Assembly (NCBI RefSeq): GCF_027531705.1
Contig: NZ_JAPZSP010000010.1
Coordinates: 1 to 64,000, forward strand
Source of the DNA: Flavobacterium sp.
GTDB lineage: Bacteria; Bacteroidota; Bacteroidia; Flavobacteriales; Flavobacteriaceae
Length of the DNA: 64,000 bases
Direction: 5' to 3'
Shown: one piece after another, positions 35,088-42,008 of the stretch
How the letters are laid out: each line of letters starts with the position of its first letter
Position numbering within the stretch: position 1 is the first letter of the stretch
The notes under the pieces: model-generated
The model's input: the letters and a program-made list of their open reading frames with translations, nothing else
What the model was told of the DNA's origin: nothing
The model's database searches: none
Translations under genes and position numbers: made by a program

Positions 35088-35960
35088 TTACGAATATACT
35101 TTTTCTAAAAATTGTTCAACAGAAACAGGTTTTCTTCCAATTATTGTTTGAATAAAATTGTTAGTTTCCGTAAACTCACCTTGTTTAAATGCTTCTGCAA
35201 ACCCTGCAAACATTCCAATAAATTCATTTGGCACGCCAGCATCTAATAATGTTTTGCTATATTCTTCTTGTGTTGGAGAAACATAAGAAATTACTTTTCC
35301 AGAAATTTTAGAAATTATAGTTGCTATTTCACTAAATGTAATTGTTTCTTCGTTAGTGACGTCATAAAATTTATTCTCGTGACCATCAGAAGTTAAAAGA
35401 ACAGCTGCTAATTCTGCCATATCATTTCGTAACGTAAAACCAATTTTCTCATCGCCAGCAGGAAAATATAAAACACCTGATTCAAGAAGATTTTCACCAG
35501 CAAACATTGGAATAATATCAGCATAAATTGCATGTTTCAGAATTGTATATTTAATTCCCGATTCCTTAATGAGGTTTTCTGTTTTTAGATGTGCATCTGT
35601 TATAAAAGCAATTGGAGAAGTTTGTGTTTCATTTTTTCGCATAAAGCTTGTATAAAAAATATGCTTAACTCTTGATTCTTTTGCTGCATTTACAACATTT
35701 GTGTGTTGACTCAATCTTTTAACAATATCTGATCCAGAGACAAAATAAAGTTTTTCGACATCTTTAAAAGCGTCAAGCAATGAATTATAATTATCATAAT
35801 CTCCTACTCTAACGTCAATTCCTATTGCCTTCAATTCTTGCACCTTTGAACTATCTCTTACCAAAACAGCAATGTTAGCTATATCAGCCCTTTTTGACAA
35901 ATAAGTTACAACATCTTTACCTAAACTTCCGGTTACACCAGTTACTAAAATTTTTCCCAT
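35088..35960 (-). CDS. NAD(P)H-binding SDR, NmrA/QorB-like quinone reductase
   Basis: A 290-residue extended or atypical short-chain dehydrogenase. The Rossmann motif TGVTGSLGKDV is at 7-17; the active region lacks the classic YxxxK but has the TILKHAIYAD and PAGDEKIGFTLRNDMA segments of QOR2/YtfG-type quinone reductases. The closest known proteins are NAD(P)H:quinone oxidoreductases. The gene is divergent from an HxlR-type regulator (36114), the usual arrangement for electrophile- or quinone-responsive reductases. Function is therefore probably detoxification of quinones or aldehydes; the exact substrate is not known. Confidence 0.84.
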   Translation of the reverse strand: MGKILVTGVTGSLGKDVVTYLSKRADIANIAVLVRDSSKVQELKAIGIDVRVGDYDNYNSLLDAFKDVEKLYFVSGSDIVKRLSQHTNVVNAAKESRVKHIFYTSFMRKNETQTSPIAFITDAHLKTENLIKESGIKYTILKHAIYADIIPMFAGENLLESGVLYFPAGDEKIGFTLRNDMAELAAVLLTSDGHENKFYDVTNEETITFSEIATIISKISGKVISYVSPTQEEYSKTLLDAGVPNEFIGMFAGFAEAFKQGEFTETNNFIQTIIGRKPVSVEQFLEKVYS

Positions 35961-35994
35961 TTTATTTTTTTTATGATTAATTTAATTTAATTTC

Positions 35995-36029
35995 GCTAAC
36001 AAATAGAATGTTAGTTACTTTTAGTTAGC
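35995..36029. promoter_or_regulatory. Candidate HxlR operator in the divergent intergenic region
   Basis: CTAACA (35996-36001) and TGTTAG (36009-36014) form an inverted repeat with 7-base spacer, and TTAGTTA occurs twice with 10-base period (36011-36017, 36021-36027), ending in GTTAGC which mirrors GCTAAC at 35995. The cluster is one helical turn apart, as expected for a dimeric winged-helix regulator. Confidence 0.5.
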
Positions 36030-36113
36030 AAAAATGCAATAGTTTGAAGAACCAAACAAGAAGGTACTAAAAAGTCAAAGACTAACCTTAATGATACTAT
36101 TATTGAAAATCAA

Positions 36114-36497
36114 ATGATTATGATTGAAAAAAAAGCAAAAATAAATGATTGGAATATTCAAGATTGTCCTGTAAGAACAGTTTTAGATAAATTTGGAGAT
36201 AAATGGTCAATATTAATTTTATTAATACTAGGTCAAAACACTAAAATGCGTTTCAATGAACTTAATAAAGAAATTGACGATATTTCGCAAAAAATGTTGA
36301 CCGTAACTTTAAGAAGCTTAGAAGCGGATGGATTGGTAAACAGAACTATTTATCCAGAAATTCCTCCTAGAGTTGAGTATGAAATTACACCTTTAGGAAA
36401 AAGTTTGGTTCCACATATTGATACTTTAAGTAAATGGGCTATAGAAAATTTAAATACAATAAAAGCTTCTAGAAAAAAATTTGAAAGATCAAAATAA
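36114..36497 (+). CDS. HxlR-family transcriptional regulator
   Basis: A 127-residue winged-helix DNA-binding protein. The family pattern is clear: DCPVRTVLDKFGDKWSILIL, RFNELNKEIDDISQKMLTVTLRSLEADGLVNRT, then IPPRVEYEITPLG. Cys 18 in the QDCPVR context occupies the place of the redox-sensing Cys of YodB/QorR/HypR-type members, suggesting thiol-based sensing. The divergent SDR is the likely target, with repeated TTAGTTA half-sites in between. Start ATG at 36114; a second ATG at 36120 is equally plausible. Confidence 0.88.
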   Translation: MIMIEKKAKINDWNIQDCPVRTVLDKFGDKWSILILLILGQNTKMRFNELNKEIDDISQKMLTVTLRSLEADGLVNRTIYPEIPPRVEYEITPLGKSLVPHIDTLSKWAIENLNTIKASRKKFERSK

Positions 36498-36538
36498 GAA
36501 AGCTTATCTTATATAACAGACAAGCTTTTAAAATTTAT

Positions 36539-37867
36539 CTAAACCTCAACATTCAAAAACTCCAATCTAACACTTCCATCTTCATCAATTTTTGTCAAAT
36601 TAATTTCGTGTAAAGTATTTACTAACTCTGGATTCCAAGGCGTTTTTACCTTTACATAATTTTCTGTAAATCCGTGAATGTAACCTTCTTTGTTTTCACT
36701 TTCAAATAAAACGGTTCTTTTGGTTCCGATTTGACTTTCGTAAAAAGCACGACGTTTTTTAACCGACAAACCTCGTAACATTTTGCTACGTTTGTTTCTA
36801 ACATTCATTGGAACAACATCAGGCATTTCGGCTGCTTCAGTATTATCTCTTTCGGAATAAGTAAAAACATGTAGATAGGAAATTTCCATTTCGTTCAAGA
36901 AATTATAAGTTTCCAAGAAATGTTCGTCAGTTTCACCAGGAAAACCGACTATAACATCAACACCAATACATGCGTAAGGCATAACTTCTCTAATTTTTGC
37001 AACTCTATCAGTATAAACTTCTCTAAGATAACGACGTTTCATTTTCTTTAAAATCTCGTTACTTCCACTTTGCAACGGTATATGAAAATGTGGCACAAAT
37101 GTTCGGCTTTTTGAGACAAATTCGATGGTTTCGTTTTTCAACAAATTAGGTTCGATTGATGAAATTCGCAAACGTTCAATTCCTTCCACTTCATCTAAAG
37201 CCTTTACCAAATCTAGGAAAGTATGTTCATGTTTTTTGTTACCAAACTCACCTTTTCCGTAATCTCCAATATTTACGCCTGTTAAAACAATTTCTTTTAT
37301 TCTTTTTTGAGAAATTTCAGAAGCATTTTTCAAAACATTCTCCAAAGCATCACTTCTAGAAATTCCTCTTGCTAGCGGAATTGTGCAATAGGTACATTTA
37401 TAATCGCAACCATCTTGCACTTTCAAAAAAGCACGTGTTCTGTCGCCAAAAGAATAACTTCCAACATAAAAATCGGCTTCTTCAATTTCGCACGAATGAA
37501 TTTCGCCCAAATCATTTTTGGACAAATCGTTCAAATAATCGGTAATTTTGAATTTTTCGGTGGCACCTAGAACCAAATCAACGCCATCAACAGATGCTAA
37601 TTCTTCAGGTTTTAGCTGTGCATAACAACCAACTGCTGCAACAAATGCTTTTTCGTTGAGCTTCATTGCTTTTTTTACAATTTGCTTGAATTGTTTATCT
37701 GCATTATCAGTTACCGAGCAAGTATTGATTACATATATATCGGCAATTTCTTCAAAATCAACGCGTTCAAAACCTTCGTCTTGAAAATTACGTGCAATTG
37801 TAGAGGTTTCTGAGAAATTCAACTTGCATCCTAAAGTGTAGAATGCTACTTTCTTTTTGTTTGTCAT
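36539..37867 (-). CDS. mtaB: tRNA t6A37 methylthiotransferase MtaB
   Basis: A radical SAM methylthiotransferase of about 442 residues from start MTNKKKVAFYTLGCKLN; an ATG 12 bases upstream is also possible. It adds a methylthio group to t6A at position 37 of tRNAs reading ANN codons. The N-terminal UPF0004 domain has three cluster cysteines (TLGCKLN, INTCSVT, VGCYAQ); the radical SAM CxxxCxxC is in DGCDYKCTYC; a TRAM RNA-binding domain ends the protein. MtaB is distinguished from MiaB by the KLN motif after the first Cys. Length is typical. It lies alone, with a large palindrome 47 bases upstream. Confidence 0.92.
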   Translation of the reverse strand: MTNKKKVAFYTLGCKLNFSETSTIARNFQDEGFERVDFEEIADIYVINTCSVTDNADKQFKQIVKKAMKLNEKAFVAAVGCYAQLKPEELASVDGVDLVLGATEKFKITDYLNDLSKNDLGEIHSCEIEEADFYVGSYSFGDRTRAFLKVQDGCDYKCTYCTIPLARGISRSDALENVLKNASEISQKRIKEIVLTGVNIGDYGKGEFGNKKHEHTFLDLVKALDEVEGIERLRISSIEPNLLKNETIEFVSKSRTFVPHFHIPLQSGSNEILKKMKRRYLREVYTDRVAKIREVMPYACIGVDVIVGFPGETDEHFLETYNFLNEMEISYLHVFTYSERDNTEAAEMPDVVPMNVRNKRSKMLRGLSVKKRRAFYESQIGTKRTVLFESENKEGYIHGFTENYVKVKTPWNPELVNTLHEINLTKIDEDGSVRLEFLNVEV

Positions 37868-37926
37868 AAGTAAACTCAATTGATGAAATCGTTGTCAAAA
37901 AATTGAGAATGCAAATTTAAATAAAA

Positions 37927-37979
37927 TAGCCACAGATTCACAGATTTTTATAATTATTTTATCTGTGAATCTGTGGCTA
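37927..37979. repeat. Extragenic palindrome with perfect 19-bp arms
   Basis: Arms TAGCCACAGATTCACAGAT (37927-37945) and ATCTGTGAATCTGTGGCTA (37961-37979) with a 15-base AT-rich loop. The CCACAGATTCACAGAT pattern is one I recall as a repeated extragenic element in Flavobacterium. It may also act as the terminator of the gene ending at 37991. Confidence 0.85.
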
Positions 37980-37990
37980 AAAAAATTAAA

Positions 37991-39166
37991 CTACTCTTTT
38001 CTATATTTTTTAGTTTCTTCAAAAACGTGTTCTAAAATTTTGGCATCTTCTTCGGTAAAGTCAACATGGCGTCTTGACATTACAATTTTTGCCGTTTGAA
38101 AAGCTTTGTTGGTCATATAAGTTGTGAAACCCGAAGCACCACCCCAAGAAAAACTTGGCACAAAATTACGAGGAAAACCAGAACCAAAAATATTAGTTGA
38201 AACTCCGACAACTGTTCCAGTATTGAACATGGTGTTGATACCACATTTGCTATGATCACCCATCATTAGACCACAAAATTGCAATCCTGTTTTGGCAAAG
38301 TTTTCGGATTCGTAGCTCCAGAGTTTTACTTCTTCGTAATTATTTTTCAGATTTGAATTATTACTATCAGCACCGATATTACACCATTCTCCTAAAACAG
38401 AATTGCCTAAAAACCCGTCATGACCTTTGTTAGAATAACCCATTAAAACGGAATTATTGACTTCACCACCAATACGACTATGAGGCCCTACAGTTGTTGC
38501 TCCATAAACCTTGGTTGCTAATTTTACTTGTGCTTCTTCACATAGTGCAAAAGGGCCACGTATAACAGAGCCTTCCATGATTTCAGAATTTTTTCCTATA
38601 TAAATTGGACCTGTCGAAGCATTCAAAGTCACATATTCTAGCTTTGCTCCTTCTTCGATGAAAATATTTTCGGGTGCAATTACATTTACACTTTTTGGGA
38701 TTGGTTGCGAAGTTCTATCTTCTGTAATTAAATCAAAATCTTCACGAATAGCGGCATCATTTTTGGCAAAAATTTCCCAAGTATGCTCAACTGTCAAACA
38801 TTCTTGATTGAATTCTATAATTTCATATGAATCAAAATCTACTTCGTCTTGAGTTTCATTTGTATAAAACGCAACTACTTCATCACCTTTGAAAATTGCT
38901 TGGTTTTTCTCTAGATTTTTTACCAATTCGGATAAAATTTCATTTGGTAGAAACGAAGCGTTTATCATTACATTTTCTTCCATTTCAACCATTGGATATT
39001 TTACTGAAAGATATTCTTCTGTTAAAGTTGTGGTGGTTGAACCTAAATATTTTTCCCATTTTTCACGAATGGTTAGAATTCCGATGCGAATATCGGCTAC
39101 AGGTCTTGTGAATGTAAAGGGTAATAATGCGTTGCGAACGGTTCCGTCAAAAAGTATGTAGTTCAT
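37991..39166 (-). CDS. GlmU-like putative sugar nucleotidyltransferase
   Basis: A 391-residue protein with an N-terminal nucleotidyltransferase-like domain (MNYILFDGTVRNALLPFTFTRP, about 1-170) and a C-terminal left-handed beta-helix of hexapeptide repeats (about 185-370, for example IYIGKNSEIMEGSVIRGPFAL and VYGATTVGPHSRIGGEVNNSVLMG). The annotation GlmU family is used for this Bacteroidota group, in which the classic GXGTRM pyrophosphorylase signature is absent, so the reaction is not sure. The start is directly beside a four- to five-copy octamer repeat (39167-39206), which occupies the region where a leader would be. Confidence 0.8.
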   Translation of the reverse strand: MNYILFDGTVRNALLPFTFTRPVADIRIGILTIREKWEKYLGSTTTTLTEEYLSVKYPMVEMEENVMINASFLPNEILSELVKNLEKNQAIFKGDEVVAFYTNETQDEVDFDSYEIIEFNQECLTVEHTWEIFAKNDAAIREDFDLITEDRTSQPIPKSVNVIAPENIFIEEGAKLEYVTLNASTGPIYIGKNSEIMEGSVIRGPFALCEEAQVKLATKVYGATTVGPHSRIGGEVNNSVLMGYSNKGHDGFLGNSVLGEWCNIGADSNNSNLKNNYEEVKLWSYESENFAKTGLQFCGLMMGDHSKCGINTMFNTGTVVGVSTNIFGSGFPRNFVPSFSWGGASGFTTYMTNKAFQTAKIVMSRRHVDFTEEDAKILEHVFEETKKYRKE

Positions 39167-39206
39167 TTTAAAAGTTTAAAAGTTTAAAAGTTTAAAAGTT
39201 TAAAAA
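39167..39206. repeat. Octamer tandem repeat abutting a start codon
   Basis: About five units of GTTTAAAA with 8-base period (G at 39174, 39182, 39190, 39198). It lies at the 5' side of the GlmU-like gene, so changes in unit number would alter its leader or promoter spacing. Confidence 0.9.
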
Positions 39207-39246
39207 AACTGATAAAACTCTGTTCAAAGTTACAAAGTTTATTGCA

Positions 39247-39282
39247 TAAAAAAAACCTTCCAAAAAATTGAAAGGTTTTTAA
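39247..39282 (-). terminator. Intrinsic terminator after rpmE2
   Basis: AAAAACCTT (39251-39259) pairs with AAGGTTTTT (39272-39280); U-rich run on the - strand. Confidence 0.8.
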
Positions 39283-39301
39283 ATATTTGAACACTAAAAG
39301 A

Positions 39302-39553
39302 CTATTTAACGTGTTTAGCGTATTTAGTTTTGAATTTATCAATACGTCCTGCAGTATCAATAAGTTTAGATTTACCTGTGTAAAAAGGGTGAGACGTTCT
39401 AGAAATCTCCATTTTAAATACTGGATATTCTACACCTTCGTGTGTGATTGTTTCTTTAGTTTCAACAGTAGATTTAGTAATAAAAACATCTTCGTTAGAC
39501 ATGTCTTTGAAAGCAACTAATCTGTAATTTTCTGGGTGTACACCTTTTTTCAT
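39302..39553 (-). CDS. rpmE2: 50S ribosomal protein L31 type B
   Basis: An 83-residue L31 of the zinc-free type: MKKGVHPENYRLVAFKDMSNEDVFIT start, EISRTSHPFYTGKSKLIDTAGRIDKFKTKY core. The four cysteines of the type A protein are absent (no CxxC), which defines the type B paralogue. The gene has its own promoter and terminator. Confidence 0.95.
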   Translation of the reverse strand: MKKGVHPENYRLVAFKDMSNEDVFITKSTVETKETITHEGVEYPVFKMEISRTSHPFYTGKSKLIDTAGRIDKFKTKYAKHVK

Positions 39554-39659
39554 TTTTGTAAATCTTTATTTGTTATGAAGTAGTTTGTCTTGATGCTTTT
39601 AAAATCAAAAGGTATCAACTCACTACAACTTTTGTTATTTCAATTTTTATTTGAGAGTG

Positions 39660-39689
39660 CAAATTTACAACTATTTTTTAATATTCAAA
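39660..39689 (-). promoter_or_regulatory. Promoter of rpmE2
   Basis: Read on the - strand: TTTG (39689-39686), 18-base spacer, TAAATTTG (39667-39660), full consensus. Leader of about 100 bases. Confidence 0.7.
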
Positions 39690-39779
39690 CTAAACTGTAA
39701 CTTTTTTTAATTCTTAACATCTTACCGTAGTAATAATGGATTTGTTATATTTGTAGATTAATTTAAAAACGATAAATTT

Positions 39780-40310
39780 ATGAATGAAATAGTAAAGAAA
39801 AATGCTGTAAATTTTGGTTTAATTTCTGCAGCTATAGCTATCATTGTAACTTCACTCATGTATGCAATTGACTTAAAGCTTTTTGTTAACATGTGGATTG
39901 GGTTTGGATTACTAGCCGTTTGGATTATAATTGGAGTGCTTTTATTAAATAAATGTAAAAGAGAACTAAACGGACAACTAACCTTTAAAGAAGGTTTTAC
40001 GGCTTACTTTATTTCAGCGCTAATTGGAATTGCTATTTCTACTCTATTCAATATTTTCCTTTTTAACTTTTTTGACACAGAAGCCAAAGATATACTTACA
40101 GAGCATTTAGTTGATTTTCAAGTCGGTATGTTAGAAAAATTTAATACTCCAAAAGCACAAATTGCAGAAGCTGTGAAAACTATCCGTGAAAATTCGCAAT
40201 TTTCATTAAAAGGACAATTATTTGGATTTATGCAAGCATTAGTTGGCGCAATAATTTTTGGTTTAATTTTAGCAGCAATTCTAAAATCTAAAAGTAAAGA
40301 CGTTTATTAA
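39780..40310 (+). CDS. DUF4199 domain membrane protein
   Basis: A 176-residue membrane protein of a Bacteroidota family (DUF4199). Four membrane segments are visible: about 10-28, 35-54, 70-93 and 149-168. The soluble loop in the middle (FDTEAKDILTEHLVDFQV ...) is characteristic. The TAA stop overlaps the ATG of the next gene in the arrangement TAATG, so translation is coupled with a glycosyltransferase. Function unknown; the coupling suggests an envelope role. Confidence 0.82.
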   Translation: MNEIVKKNAVNFGLISAAIAIIVTSLMYAIDLKLFVNMWIGFGLLAVWIIIGVLLLNKCKRELNGQLTFKEGFTAYFISALIGIAISTLFNIFLFNFFDTEAKDILTEHLVDFQVGMLEKFNTPKAQIAEAVKTIRENSQFSLKGQLFGFMQALVGAIIFGLILAAILKSKSKDVY

Positions 40311-41263
40311 TGAACTTATCCATTGTTATCCCATTATTAAACGAACAAGAATCGTTACCCGAGTTGCACTCATGGATTGTTAAAGTGATGATTGCCAACA
40401 ATTATTCCTACGAAATACTTTTTATAGACGACGGAAGTACTGATGATTCATGGCAAACAATTTGTGACATTTCAGCAAAAGATTCGAATGTAAAAGGCAT
40501 TCGATTTATGAAAAATTATGGCAAATCACAAGCGTTACATGCTGGTTTTGCCAAAGCGCAAGGTGATGTCATCATTACCATGGATGCCGATTTACAAGAT
40601 AGTCCAGACGAAATTCCTGAATTATTTGAAATGATTACTAATGGTGGTTACGAACTAGTTTCTGGCTGGAAAAAGAAACGTTATGATCATGTGGTAACAA
40701 AAAACTTACCTTCAAAATTATTCAATTGGGCTGCTCGAAAAACATCGGGCGTGCAACTAAATGATTTTAATTGTGGACTGAAAGCCTATAGAAATATTGT
40801 TATAAAAAACATTGAAGTTTCTGGCGAAATGCACCGTTATATTCCGGTTTTGGCTAAGAATGCTGGTTTTACTAAAATTGGTGAAAAACCAGTAATACAT
40901 CAAGCACGAAAATACGGCGAATCTAAATTTGGAATTAATCGCTTTATTAATGGTTTTTTGGATTTGATAACTATTTGGTTTTTGTCTCGTTACGGAAAAA
41001 GACCTATGCACCTTTTTGGAGCAGCAGGTGTTTTAATGTTTATAATTGGATTTTTGGCAACTGGATTTATCATTGCAATAAAATTAATCAAACTATATTC
41101 TGGATTTGAAACGATATTGGTTACAGATAATCCGTTGTTTTATATTGCCTTAACATCGATGATGATTGGGACACAATTATTCTTAGCAGGATTTTTGGGA
41201 GAAATTATTTTGCGTACTAAAAATAATGAGGAACGATATAAGATATCAGAAACATCAAATTAG
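40310..41263 (+). CDS. Family 2 glycosyltransferase, DPM1/GtrB-like
   Basis: A 317-residue polyprenyl-phosphate sugar transferase. The GT-A domain has SIVIPLLNEQESLPEL, FIDDGSTDDSW, the metal motif MDADLQDSPDE, and SGWKKKR-DH; two C-terminal membrane segments (about 232-256 and 267-300) follow. This arrangement matches bactoprenol glucosyl or dolichol-phosphate mannosyl transferases. The substrate is unknown. It shares a one-base overlap with the DUF4199 gene. Confidence 0.88.
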   Translation: MNLSIVIPLLNEQESLPELHSWIVKVMIANNYSYEILFIDDGSTDDSWQTICDISAKDSNVKGIRFMKNYGKSQALHAGFAKAQGDVIITMDADLQDSPDEIPELFEMITNGGYELVSGWKKKRYDHVVTKNLPSKLFNWAARKTSGVQLNDFNCGLKAYRNIVIKNIEVSGEMHRYIPVLAKNAGFTKIGEKPVIHQARKYGESKFGINRFINGFLDLITIWFLSRYGKRPMHLFGAAGVLMFIIGFLATGFIIAIKLIKLYSGFETILVTDNPLFYIALTSMMIGTQLFLAGFLGEIILRTKNNEERYKISETSN

Positions 41264-41320
41264 AAAATTTTATAAATTAAAAAAAACAAAACCTTTATAA
41301 GATAATGAATACAATAAAAT

Positions 41321-41347
41321 CTTGAGGTCAAAATTTGCGACCTCAAG
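41321..41347. repeat. Inverted repeat upstream of the ORF6N gene
   Basis: CTTGAGGTC (41321-41329) and GACCTCAAG (41339-41347) with a 9-base centre. The right half with its centre, ATTTGCGACCTCAAG, resembles the right arm of the palindrome inside the following gene (41582-41598). Confidence 0.8.
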
Positions 41348-41382
41348 TTGAAAAAATAAATATAAAATTAAAACTATACGCC

Positions 41383-41880
41383 ATGCAACATTTAGAAATT
41401 ATTACACAAAAAATTTATGAAATTAGAGGGCAAAAAGTAATGCTAGACTTTGATTTAGCGGAACTTTATGGAACAGAAACTAAAAGATTAAAAGAAGCTG
41501 TCAAACGGAATATTAACAGATTTCCTGAAGATTTCATGTTTGAGTTGACTAAAAATGAATCCGATTCTTTAAGGTCGCAAATTGCGACCTTAAAGAATGG
41601 AAGAGGCCAACATTCAAAATTTTTGCCTTTTGCTTTTACGGAACAAGGAATTGCAATGCTTTCGAGTATTCTAAATTCTGAAAAAGCTATTGAAGTTAAT
41701 ATTTCGATAATAAGAGCTTTTGTAACTTTTAGACAATTTTCGCTTTCTTATGCTGAATTGAAAACTAGAATTGAAGAAATAGAAAATCAGTTTCCAGACA
41801 TCTATAAAGCACTAAATTATTTGGTCGATAAAGATAAAACAACGAGCGATAACAAAGAAAGAACCAAGATTGGTTACTGA
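41383..41880 (+). CDS. ORF6N domain protein
   Basis: A 165-residue protein of the ORF6N type, a DNA-binding domain found in phage antirepressors and in chromosomal genes of Bacteroidota. The core IRGQKVMLDFDLAELYGTETKRLKEAVKRNINRFPEDFMFELT and LPFAFTEQGIAMLSSILNS are clear. The frame also opens at TTG 41335, but that lies inside an inverted repeat, so I use ATG 41383. The C-terminus is a coiled coil of about 35 residues instead of a KilA-C or Bro domain. The gene contains a perfect 35-bp palindrome coding for SLRSQIATLK. It is probably a stand-alone regulator, or a remnant of a mobile element. Confidence 0.88.
   Translation: MQHLEIITQKIYEIRGQKVMLDFDLAELYGTETKRLKEAVKRNINRFPEDFMFELTKNESDSLRSQIATLKNGRGQHSKFLPFAFTEQGIAMLSSILNSEKAIEVNISIIRAFVTFRQFSLSYAELKTRIEEIENQFPDIYKALNYLVDKDKTTSDNKERTKIGY
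41564..41598. repeat. Perfect 35-bp palindrome inside the ORF6N gene
   Basis: Seventeen-base arms (41564-41580 and 41582-41598) around one base, with core GGTCGCAAATTGCGACC. Protein-coding constraint does not require it. See the related inverted repeat at 41321-41347. Confidence 0.95.
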
Positions 41881-41907
41881 TTCTTACAGAATGACAAATG
41901 AATACAA

Positions 41908-41995
41908 ATAGGCTTAGCCCCGATTGAAGTGGAAATTCTTTCATTTTTTTCTTTAAAAAATGAAAAATTGTAACGAAAAGCGGGAAATAGCTTCA
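41908..41995. repeat. Structured intergenic repeat, copy B
   Basis: Outer blocks TTAGCCCCGATTGAAGTGGA and ATTGTAACGAAAAGCGGGAAA flank a perfect hairpin with 11-bp arms (41939-41949, 41955-41965) and loop TCTTT. Same architecture as 31506-31594, with a different paired stem. It lies 14 bases before the phosphohexomutase gene. Confidence 0.8.
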
Positions 41996-42008
41996 AAAAT
42001 AATATATA

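Noticed and set aside
39167..39206. Possible CRISPR-like repeat array
   Set aside because: The units are contiguous 8-base repeats without spacers, and no cas genes are present in the window.
39287..39520. 77-codon + strand frame opposite rpmE2
   Set aside because: Fully antisense to a conserved ribosomal protein gene, with no similarity to any known protein.
41335..41382. Longer ORF6N start at TTG 41335
   Set aside because: The extension falls inside the upstream inverted repeat and is not like the family N-terminus; ATG 41383 fits.
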